NCBI GenBank assembly: GCA_021812845.1
Contig: JAKAML010000087.1
Coordinates: 1 to 6,119 of the forward strand
Direction: 5' to 3'
DNA from: Pseudomonadota bacterium
GTDB lineage: Bacteria > Pseudomonadota > Alphaproteobacteria > Rhizobiales > Hyphomicrobiaceae
DNA: 6,119 nt
Position 1 is the stretch's first letter. Every line of letters starts with the position of its first letter. Below the pieces are notes generated by a model. It saw only the letters and a list, made by a program, of their open reading frames with translations. It did not search any database and was not told the DNA's origin. This document shows positions 1 to 6,119 of the stretch, in pieces. Made by a program: the position numbers and the translations under genes.

Positions 1-122
1 CGGCCGGCCCCGGCTCGACGCTCCACCTCGACGCCACCGGCCCCGAGGCGCCCGAGGCTCTCGACGCGCTCGTCGCGCTGGTCGAGGCAGGGTTCGGCGA
101 GGAGTGCGTCGGCGACGGATAG
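1..122 (+). CDS. ptsH: HPr-like phosphocarrier protein, C-terminal end (partial)
   Basis: Only the last 39 codons are present, read from base 3 and ending in TAG at 120-122; the start lies before the window. The visible peptide opens with AGPGSTLHLDATGPEA and ends ALVALVEAGFGEECVGDG. An AGPGS strand, an acidic 'A.GP.A.EAL.AL' helix and a terminal 'GFGEE' are typical of the C-terminus of HPr proteins of the nitrogen-type phosphotransferase system (family knowledge). HPr is a small cytoplasmic carrier that passes phosphate from enzyme I to EIIA. The phospho-accepting histidine and the regulatory serine used by HPr kinase lie in the missing part, so activity cannot be judged. In Rhizobiales the gene normally follows hprK and an EIIA gene and precedes ahcY, which fits the ahcY and divL found downstream. 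The identification rests on a short fragment plus synteny. Confidence 0.85.
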   Translation, partial: AGPGSTLHLDATGPEAPEALDALVALVEAGFGEECVGDG

Positions 123-145
123 CGGCTCTGCATCGCGCCGACGGC

Positions 146-180
146 CGAAGGGCCCCGGCGGTCGCCGCCGGGGCCCTTCG
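146..180. terminator. Perfect 16-bp hairpin between convergent genes, probable bidirectional terminator
   Basis: The arm CGAAGGGCCCCGGCGG (146-161) pairs perfectly with CCGCCGGGGCCCTTCG (165-180) around a three-base TCG loop. It lies 24 bases after the ptsH stop and 22 bases before the stop of the convergent TadG-like gene, so one structure could end both transcripts. Neither side has a clear U-tract (TCGTCC on the plus strand). It is therefore an atypical intrinsic terminator, or an RNA 3'-end stabilising hairpin. Confidence 0.7.
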
Positions 181-201
181 TCGTCCATGCGTCCGGTCGG
201 A

Positions 202-1677
202 TCAGCGCGACAGGTAGAGGTTCGAGATCTTGACCGCGATGTCGCGGAAGGCCTGCCTCAACTGCTCGCCGCTCGCGGCGTTGTAGAACTTCGTCGGGTC
301 GGTGGCGCAGGCGGAGAGCGTGTTGATCGCCGTCTGGTTGCCGCCGAGGTCGAAGCCGATCGTGTAGACCGTGATGTCCTTCTGCTTCATGCCGGCGCAC
401 AGCGCGACGGCCTGATCTGCGGATTTTCCGTTCGGCGCCGTGCAGTTGCCGCGCTGGCTCGAATAGCCGTTCGAGGTCTTGTCGCGCACGCCGCGGTAGT
501 TGCCGGAGCTGCAGTACTGCGTGTTGTACTCGCCGTCGGTCATCAGGATCGCGATCTTCTTGAGCTTCTTGTCGCCGTATGCGCCCGCCGCGCTGCCGGC
601 CGGCATCACCGAGCCCCAGTGCGGCGACAGCAGATACCACGCCCAGGCGGTGCCGAGATGGCCGGCCGTGCTGCCCGACATCGCGAGCCCGTCGATGCGC
701 GACATGAGGTGCTGCTTGTTGTTGCTCAGCGGCACGATCTCCGAGTTCTCGCCCATCTCGCAGGTCGACGACGACCAGTAGGACGGCAGCACCAGCTGGC
801 CGGTGGCGGGCGGGGAGTCGGTGAACGCCTGCGTCCCGACCCGCTCGGCGACACACGGCGTCGCGCGGTGGGTGATGATGCTGCCGAGCAGCATCAGCGG
901 CGACTGGTTCGCGAACGGCCCCGCACCGCGCACCGAGGCGAGCATGGACGCCGGCGGCCGCACGTAGGACGAGAACGGGACGATGCCGACCTTCGAGTAG
1001 AACGAGCCCTGGTTGTCGTACACGACGATGTTCACGAGGTCCTTCGCCGCTTCCTTCATGTCGGAGAACTTCGTGCCCGCGCTCATCGAGCCCGACACGT
1101 CGAGCATGACCGAGATCTCGACACTTTCCTCTGCGTTGCCGCCGACGGCCAGCACGGCTTTCGAGTACTCCGAGCCGGAGAGCTTCATCAACGGCAGCGT
1201 GTAGAGCCCGCCGAGCTTGAGGAACGTCGTCTCGAGAATGGCGGCGCCCTGAGCGGTGATGGCGGTGCCGCCGTCCGTCGTCACGAACTCGATCGTGTCG
1301 CTCGCGAGCTGCGGGCGGCCGGCCGTGTTGTCCTGATAGAACCTCTGTGCCGCGGCAAGGGCCGCGTTCTCGTCGAGGGCGTTGATCTGCAGCATCCGGC
1401 CCGCCGCCAGCACCGCCGCGTCGAGTGCCGAAACCGTGATCGTGCGCGCGTGCAGCCAGCGCCCGATGTCGATCGCCGTGCCGACGATCAGGAACATGCC
1501 CATCGACATCAGCGCGAAGATCATGGCGACGTTGCCGGAGCGGTCGCGCACGAAGCGCTCGTACAGCGCCGGCGGCGCGGCAGGGACGTCGTCCCTCGGC
1601 CCCGAGACACCGCGCGCGCCCCACGCGGACGCCGAGGCCGTTACCCCGATCCATCCCGAAACAACACGCCTGGACAT
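202..1677 (-). CDS. TadG-like pilus assembly protein with von Willebrand factor A domain
   Basis: The protein is 491 residues from ATG 1677. A GTG at 1725 is in frame, but ATG 1677 has AGGAG seven bases upstream, so I start there. Residues 1-45 are a polar, probably cytoplasmic leader. Residues about 46-95 (RSGNVAMIFALMSMG, then VGTAIDIGRW) form the single membrane segment and flanks typical of the Tad/TadE-TadG N-terminal domain. A VWA domain starts near residue 185. Its metal site (MIDAS) looks complete: D193-V-S195-G-S197-M-S, a threonine near T337 in GSTAGHLGTAW, and D381 in LMTDGEY. Six cysteines (275, 306, 389, 412, 427, 457) follow the TM and could form periplasmic disulfides. Such proteins are thought to be anchored in the inner membrane and to assist Flp/Tad pilus or surface assembly (family knowledge). 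No other tad gene is in the window, so a pilus role is inference; it could be a solitary VWA protein with another partner. It is convergent with ptsH and divergent from ahcY, and breaks the usual ptsH-ahcY order. GC in six sampled 60-base lines averages about 65%, slightly below divL (about 72%). Confidence 0.88.
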   Translation of the reverse strand: MSRRVVSGWIGVTASASAWGARGVSGPRDDVPAAPPALYERFVRDRSGNVAMIFALMSMGMFLIVGTAIDIGRWLHARTITVSALDAAVLAAGRMLQINALDENAALAAAQRFYQDNTAGRPQLASDTIEFVTTDGGTAITAQGAAILETTFLKLGGLYTLPLMKLSGSEYSKAVLAVGGNAEESVEISVMLDVSGSMSAGTKFSDMKEAAKDLVNIVVYDNQGSFYSKVGIVPFSSYVRPPASMLASVRGAGPFANQSPLMLLGSIITHRATPCVAERVGTQAFTDSPPATGQLVLPSYWSSSTCEMGENSEIVPLSNNKQHLMSRIDGLAMSGSTAGHLGTAWAWYLLSPHWGSVMPAGSAAGAYGDKKLKKIAILMTDGEYNTQYCSSGNYRGVRDKTSNGYSSQRGNCTAPNGKSADQAVALCAGMKQKDITVYTIGFDLGGNQTAINTLSACATDPTKFYNAASGEQLRQAFRDIAVKISNLYLSR

Positions 1678-1684
1678 GGCACTA

Positions 1685-1689
1685 CTCCT
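1685..1689 (-). promoter_or_regulatory. Shine-Dalgarno site that sets the TadG-like start
   Basis: On the minus strand AGGAG lies seven bases before ATG 1677. This is the strongest ribosome-binding match near the 5' end of the gene. No comparable site precedes the upstream in-frame GTG at 1725. It shortens the protein by 16 residues relative to the longest reading frame. Confidence 0.75.
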
Positions 1690-1751
1690 GCAAGTCGGCA
1701 TTGGACAGCTACGCTGAACTGACACACGTCAGGCGCACAATTCGCCCGTAA

Positions 1752-1771
1752 ATTCGAATATATTCCCGGAA
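1752..1771. promoter_or_regulatory. Cluster of overlapping short palindromes, possible operator of the TadG-like gene
   Basis: Three small palindromes overlap or abut: ATTCGAAT (1752-1759), GAATATATTC (1756-1765) and TTCC-C-GGAA (1763-1771). They lie 75-94 bases upstream of the ATG at 1677, a plausible place for a promoter or operator. No known regulator motif is recognised, and short AT-rich palindromes arise easily by chance, so this is a weak call. Confidence 0.2.
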
Positions 1772-1779
1772 GTTTTTAA

Positions 1780-1784
1780 GAATC
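1780..1784. promoter_or_regulatory. GANTC (CcrM-type methylation) site upstream of the TadG-like gene
   Basis: GAATC is a match to GANTC, the target of the cell-cycle DNA methyltransferase CcrM found across much of the Alphaproteobacteria. It lies about 103 bases upstream of the start codon, inside the AT-rich tract. The match is exact, but a five-base motif proves little. Any link to GcrA-dependent transcription is inference. Confidence 0.2.
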
Positions 1785-2024
1785 GTAAAAATGTTAATCC
1801 GACCGTCGATTAGTGAGTACTTTTTTGCATTGAGATTTAGCAAAACTTATATCGTATTTTTATTGTATCTTACTCAAAGTTGTTACCGATTATTAAGCAA
1901 TAACCCGCGGTAAAACTTCTCCGACCCCGCGACGGTCCGGGGCTGACCGCTGCCCGCGGCCGCCCCTCGAGCCGCCCTGCCATGCCGCTCCAGCCGTCAC
2001 GGCTCCAGACACCCGGCCCGAGAC

Positions 2025-2042
2025 ATAAGGATTTGTTTATAT
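2025..2042. promoter_or_regulatory. AT-rich imperfect palindrome upstream of ahcY, candidate operator
   Basis: ATAAGGATTTGTTTATAT is an isolated AT-rich island in GC-rich DNA, about 170 bases before the ahcY start. ATAA and TTAT form the outer arms over 2025-2040. A second pair, AGGAT (2028-2032) and ATCCT (2041-2045), overlaps it. The form resembles an operator of an ArsR-type, SAM- or SAH-linked regulator of methionine-cycle genes. That resemblance comes from memory of such motifs, not from a search. TATATC at 2038-2043 could alternatively be a -10 element, but no good -35 lies the right distance upstream. Confidence 0.35.
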
Positions 2043-2050
2043 CCTGTTGC

Positions 2051-2068
2051 CGGCCGCTGCCGCGGCCG
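2051..2068 (+). other. GC-rich 7-bp hairpin in the probable ahcY leader
   Basis: CGGCCGC (2051-2057) pairs with GCGGCCG (2062-2068) around the four-base loop TGCC, immediately after the AT-rich candidate operator. There is no U-tract, so it is not a classical terminator. If transcription starts near 2045, the hairpin would sit at the 5' end of the ahcY mRNA. No SAH or SAM-II riboswitch consensus is recognised around it. Confidence 0.25.
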
Positions 2069-2198
2069 CTATAGCAGCCGTCGGACGCCGTCACGCGCCA
2101 GGTCCGCCGCCGACGGTGGGCCGGCACCAGGGACGCCGCGTCGACCACCATGCCCAGGCGCCCGCGCGCCGCGCCACCGGTGCGCCACCGACAGCAAC

Positions 2199-2204
2199 AG
2201 GAAG
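2199..2204 (+). promoter_or_regulatory. Shine-Dalgarno site of ahcY
   Basis: AGGAAG lies six bases before ATG 2211. It agrees with the start predicted from the conserved AhcY N-terminus. Confidence 0.75.
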
Positions 2205-2210
2205 CGATCG

Positions 2211-3617
<1,407 letters not shown>

Positions 3618-3653
3618 GCGGCGTGCGGCGCCGCCCGCCGTCGCCCGCACCAA

Positions 3654-3674
3654 AAAGGCCTCGAATGCGCCTTT
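3654..3674 (+). terminator. Weak intrinsic terminator candidate after ahcY
   Basis: AAAGGC (3654-3659) pairs with GCCTTT (3669-3674) around a nine-base loop. It is preceded by an A-run and followed by only three T residues, which are already in the stem. It begins 37 bases after the ahcY stop. The stem is short, so termination may be partial and read-through into divL is possible. A separate 6-bp hairpin, GCGGCG/CGCCGC at 3618-3634, abuts the stop codon. Confidence 0.4.
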
Positions 3675-3680
3675 CGTCAG

Positions 3681-3715
3681 TCGGCGCCGCATCGGGAACC
3701 CCGCTGCGGCGCCGA
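3681..3715. other. 11-bp GC-rich inverted repeat between ahcY and divL
   Basis: TCGGCGCCGCA (3681-3691) is the exact reverse complement of TGCGGCGCCGA (3705-3715), with a 13-base loop. It is followed by TTGCGTTCTCG, which is only mildly T-rich. Together with the hairpins at 3618-3634 and 3654-3674 it makes three stem-loops within about 100 bases of the ahcY stop. They could terminate ahcY transcription or protect its 3' end. The rest of the 289-base gap (3716-3906) shows no gene and no convincing promoter pair. CATAAT at 3767-3772 looks like a -10 but has no -35 at normal spacing. Confidence 0.45.
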
Positions 3716-3779
3716 TTGCGTTCTCGTGTGCCCCCGGGGCCTCTGGCCTTGCCGCGGCGGCGACCTCATAATTCTCTGC

Positions 3780-3784
3780 GATTC
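3780..3784. promoter_or_regulatory. GANTC (CcrM-type methylation) site upstream of divL
   Basis: GATTC lies about 123 bases before the divL ATG and eight bases after the -10-like CATAAT (3767-3772). Cell-cycle genes of Alphaproteobacteria often carry GANTC in their promoters, where methylation affects GcrA-dependent transcription (established knowledge). That this site does so is inference. Confidence 0.25.
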
Positions 3785-3897
3785 GCCTCTCATCCGGGGC
3801 GGATGCCCTGTGCCCGGCTGCCGTCGATCGCGTCGCCGGGCCCGAAGTCCCGCCACAATCCGCACGCCGCGTCCGGGCCCGCCGGGAGCGCGCCGCT

Positions 3898-3901
3898 GGA
3901 G
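3898..3901 (+). promoter_or_regulatory. Shine-Dalgarno site of divL
   Basis: GGAG lies five bases before ATG 3907. The frame is open upstream to a TAA at 3769-3771 but contains no ATG, GTG or TTG in between, so 3907 is the first possible start. Confidence 0.6.
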
Positions 3902-3906
3902 CGCCG

Positions 3907-6119
3907 ATGCGATCGAGACCCGCCTCCGCCCACCTGGAACGCAAGACGCGGCGCGAGCTCATCGCGCTGTTCGTCGGCAGCGTCGCCGCGGTGGGCATCT
4001 TGTCGGTGGCGATCTCCTCGCCGACCGTCGTCGCCCCCGGCGCCGCGCACGGCATCGAGCGGGCGGGCCTCGTCGCGCTCGTCGCGGCGCTGGCCGCCGC
4101 CGACGGCTGGCTCGCCTGGCGCGCCATCGCCTCGGCCCGCGCCGAGGCCCGCGCCGCCGCGACCGAGCTCGGCACCCTCCGGGCGCGCCTCGCGCGTTCG
4201 GAGGCGATCAACGGCGCCGACCCGCAGGTGCTGCTGCTCTGGGAGCACGGCGGCGCGCTGGAGCTCGTCGCGCACAGCCTCAAGGGCATCCCGGGGCTGC
4301 CGCTCGAGCAGTCCGAACTTCTCCGCTTCGGCCACTGGCTCGAGCCGAAGTCGGCGACGGAGCTCAAGGAGGCGCTCGACGCGCTGTTTCTCGAGGGTCG
4401 CGGGTTCAGCCTGATCCTGCGCACCCTTGCCGGTGGTCATCTCGAGGCCGACGGCCGCGCCGCCAGCACCCGCGCCGTGCTCCGCCTCAAGGACGTCGCC
4501 GGCTACAAGCGCGACCTCGGCCAGATCATCGACCAGCACCTCGTCCTGGCGCGCGACATCCGCGCCAGCCGCGCGCTGCTCGACGCGCTGCCGATGCCGG
4601 TCTGGATCAAGGATCAGCAGGGCCGCATCTCCTGGGTCAACGCCGCCTACGCCAAGGCGGTCGAGGTCGAGGGCCGGGGCGAGGCCGTCGAGCGGCAGAT
4701 CGAGCTCCTGGAATCGCGTCAGCGCAAGTCGATCGAGCGCCGCCTCGCCCGGCGCGACACCTTCCGCGAGCGGCTGCACCTCGTCGTCGGCGGCGAGCGG
4801 CGGGCGCACGACGTGGTGGTGCTGCCGCTCGACGAGCAGTCGGCCGGGGCGGCGATCGACGTCACCGCCCTCGAAAGCGCCCAGGGCGAGCTCGACCGGC
4901 AGGTCGCCGCCTACGACCGCACGCTCGACCGCGTGGCGACGGCGGTCGCGATCTTCAGCCGCGAGCGGCGGCTCACCTTCTTCAACGAGGCCTATCAGAA
5001 GCTGTGGCAGCTCGACGCCGGCTGGCTCGAGACCGGCCCGGCGGACGGCACCGTGCTCGACCGCCTGCGCGCGCTCGGCCGGCTGCCCGAGGTCGTCAAG
5101 TACCCGGAATGGAAGTCGCGCGCGCTGTCACGCTACGACACCGGCGAGGCGCTCGACGAGTGGTGGCACCTGCCCGACGGGCGGATGCTGCACGTCATCT
5201 CCGAGCAGAGGCCGGACGGCGGGCTGACCTACCTCTACGTCGACGAGACCGAGCGCATCGCGCTCGAGAGTAGCTACAACGCGCTCATCAGCGTCCAGCG
5301 CGAGACGCTCGACAGCCTCAAGGAGGCCGTCGCCGTGTTCGCCACCGACGGCCGCCTGCAGCTCCACAACATCGCCTTCGAGCGGATCTGGAAGCTGTCG
5401 CAGCGGATGCTGGCCGAGCGGCCGCACATCGAGGAGATCTGCCAGCTCGCCCGGGTGCTCTACGACGAGCCCGCGACCTGGGACCGGATCGCCCGCAGGG
5501 TCACCTCCTTCACCGACCAGCGCGAGCCGATCGAGGGACAGATGGTGCGCCCCGACGCCAGCGTGATCGACTACGCCTCGACGCCGCTGCCCGACGGGGC
5601 GACGCTGTTGACCTTCGCCGACGTCACCGACACCAAGCGCTACCAGCGCGCGCTCGAGGAGCGCAACGAGGCGCTCGTCGTCGCCGACCGGCTGAAGAAC
5701 CAGTTCATCGGCCACGTCTCCTACGAGCTCCGGACGCCCTTGAACAGCATCATCGGCTTCACCGAGCTGCTCGAAAGTCCGCTGTTCGGCACCTTGAATC
5801 CGAAGCAGCGCGAGTATCTCGGCGACATCTCCGCCTCGTCCAAGACGCTGCTCGCCATCATCGACGACATCCTCGACCTCGCCACCATCGACGCCGGCTC
5901 GCTCGAGCTGAAGCTCGAGCCGGTCGTCATCCGCGACGTCATCGACAGCGCCGTGCGCGGCGTCACCGAGCGGGCGCAGCGCGACGGCCTCGTGCTCGAG
6001 ATCGCCGTCGCCGACGACGCCGGGATGCTGGTCGCCGACGAGGCCCGGCTGCGCCAGGTGCTCTACAATCTCCTGTCCAACGCGGTCGGCTTCTCGCGGC
6101 CCGGCGGCATCGTGCGCCT
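3907..6119 (+). CDS. divL: DivL-like multi-PAS sensor kinase homologue with Tyr in place of the phospho-His (partial)
   Basis: The frame is open from ATG 3907 to the window end (737 codons), so the C-terminus is missing. Two hydrophobic segments (about 18-38 and 53-72) suggest an inner-membrane anchor. A linker and a degenerate PAS-like region (about 100-198) follow, then three clearer PAS domains: about 222-322 (LLDALPMPVWIKDQQGRISW), 336-447 (VATAVAIFSRERRLTFFNEA) and 467-575 (LKEAVAVFATDGRLQLHNIA). The dimerisation helices span about 594-661. The H-box reads FIGHVSYELRTPLNSIIGF (600-618). Tyr606 occupies the position of the phospho-accepting His of the usual SHELRTP; His603 is three residues earlier and out of register. 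The ATP-binding domain begins near 705, and its N-box LYNLLSNAVGFS (719-730) includes N725 just before the edge. A tyrosine here is the hallmark of Caulobacter DivL, which works as a regulator of CckA, binds phosphorylated DivK and thereby controls CtrA (established knowledge). The position after ahcY also fits divL of Rhizobiales. Some databases may label it simply a PAS-domain histidine kinase. Confidence 0.88.
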   Translation, partial: MRSRPASAHLERKTRRELIALFVGSVAAVGILSVAISSPTVVAPGAAHGIERAGLVALVAALAAADGWLAWRAIASARAEARAAATELGTLRARLARSEAINGADPQVLLLWEHGGALELVAHSLKGIPGLPLEQSELLRFGHWLEPKSATELKEALDALFLEGRGFSLILRTLAGGHLEADGRAASTRAVLRLKDVAGYKRDLGQIIDQHLVLARDIRASRALLDALPMPVWIKDQQGRISWVNAAYAKAVEVEGRGEAVERQIELLESRQRKSIERRLARRDTFRERLHLVVGGERRAHDVVVLPLDEQSAGAAIDVTALESAQGELDRQVAAYDRTLDRVATAVAIFSRERRLTFFNEAYQKLWQLDAGWLETGPADGTVLDRLRALGRLPEVVKYPEWKSRALSRYDTGEALDEWWHLPDGRMLHVISEQRPDGGLTYLYVDETERIALESSYNALISVQRETLDSLKEAVAVFATDGRLQLHNIAFERIWKLSQRMLAERPHIEEICQLARVLYDEPATWDRIARRVTSFTDQREPIEGQMVRPDASVIDYASTPLPDGATLLTFADVTDTKRYQRALEERNEALVVADRLKNQFIGHVSYELRTPLNSIIGFTELLESPLFGTLNPKQREYLGDISASSKTLLAIIDDILDLATIDAGSLELKLEPVVIRDVIDSAVRGVTERAQRDGLVLEIAVADDAGMLVADEARLRQVLYNLLSNAVGFSRPGGIVR

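Larger units (their letters stand above)
1678..2210. other. 533-bp divergent intergenic region (TadG-like / ahcY), two-part composition
   Basis: I find no credible gene here. Bases 1741-1920 contain 59 G/C of 180 (33%), while flanking genes are roughly 65-72% GC. Bases about 1920-2210 return to high GC and include small GC-rich inverted repeats. Examples are CCCCG/CGGGG at 1925-1942, AGCCG/CGGCT at 1992-2004, and a seven-base direct repeat GCTCCAG at 1987 and 2002. The region must carry promoters for both divergent genes. The AT-rich part is the likely control region of the TadG-like gene, and the part from about 2020 that of ahcY. No sigma-70-like pair matches well enough to place a transcription start. 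Confidence 0.7.

Noticed and set aside
187..1722. 511-codon open frame on the plus strand opposite the TadG-like gene
   Set aside because: Its translation is Arg/Ala/Val-rich with no recognisable domain, while the minus strand gives a clear Tad plus VWA protein.
1678..1725. GTG start at 1725 for the TadG-like gene (16 residues longer)
   Set aside because: The extension has no ribosome-binding site of its own and contains the AGGAG that serves ATG 1677.
1825..1853. Sigma-70-like promoter TTGCAT, 17 bases, TATATC on the plus strand
   Set aside because: It matches only three and four of six consensus bases inside AT-rich DNA and lies over 350 bases from ahcY.
1881..1896. CtrA box (TTAA-N7-TTAA) in the AT-rich tract
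   Set aside because: The nearest pair is TTAC-N6-TTAA, with both a mismatch and the wrong spacing. Another TTAA pair (1776 and 1794) is 14 bases apart.
1870..2151. 93-codon minus-strand frame in the intergenic region
   Set aside because: It spans the GC/AT composition boundary, has Arg/Gly-rich low-complexity sequence and no convincing ribosome-binding site or domain.
2046..2210. SAH or SAM-II riboswitch upstream of ahcY
   Set aside because: The conserved core strings I would expect from memory are not seen. Context alone is not enough; a covariance model search would settle it.
3726..5273. Long plus-strand frames overlapping divL (3726-5273, 4427-5227) and a minus-strand frame (3790-4809)
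   Set aside because: They are Arg/Pro/Ser- or Leu/Asp-rich shadows. The true frame starting at 3907 gives PAS and H-box motifs throughout.

Overview
The window looks like a high-GC alphaproteobacterial chromosome, most likely from the Hyphomicrobiales (Rhizobiales). The main evidence is gene order: the end of an HPr gene (ptsH), then ahcY, then a DivL-type kinase. From memory, this matches the conserved chvG/hprK/ptsH/ahcY/divL neighbourhood of that order, including Agrobacterium. It is core chromosome, not a plasmid or phage region. No transposase, integrase, CRISPR array, tRNA or rRNA is visible.

Layout. Positions 1-122 (+) hold the last 39 codons of ptsH. A perfect 16-bp hairpin at 146-180 separates it from a convergent gene at 202-1677 (-). 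That gene encodes a TadG-like protein: a membrane-anchored, Tad-type N-terminus followed by a von Willebrand factor A domain with an intact metal site. A 533-bp non-coding region (1678-2210) lies between this gene and the divergent ahcY. Its first part, about 1735-1915, is only about 33% GC. The part nearer ahcY carries an AT-rich imperfect palindrome and a GC-rich leader hairpin. ahcY (2211-3617, +) is complete and encodes a canonical 468-residue S-adenosylhomocysteine hydrolase. A 289-bp gap with three hairpins follows. The last gene (3907 to the window end, +, cut off) encodes a two-TM, multi-PAS sensor-kinase-like protein. Its H-box has tyrosine where the phospho-accepting histidine should be, which identifies it as DivL, the cell-cycle regulator of CckA and CtrA.

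How the genes relate. ptsH (nitrogen-type PTS signalling), ahcY (SAM cycle) and divL (cell-cycle control) are chromosomal neighbours in this group, but nothing here shows a common biochemical pathway. The TadG-like gene interrupts the usual ptsH-ahcY adjacency on the opposite strand, and its own AT-rich upstream region is unlike the rest of the window. It is the most likely insertion. I see no convincing new multi-gene system. The best points for a second look are the Tyr-for-His DivL, the inserted TadG-like gene with its AT-rich leader, and the candidate methionine-cycle operator before ahcY.
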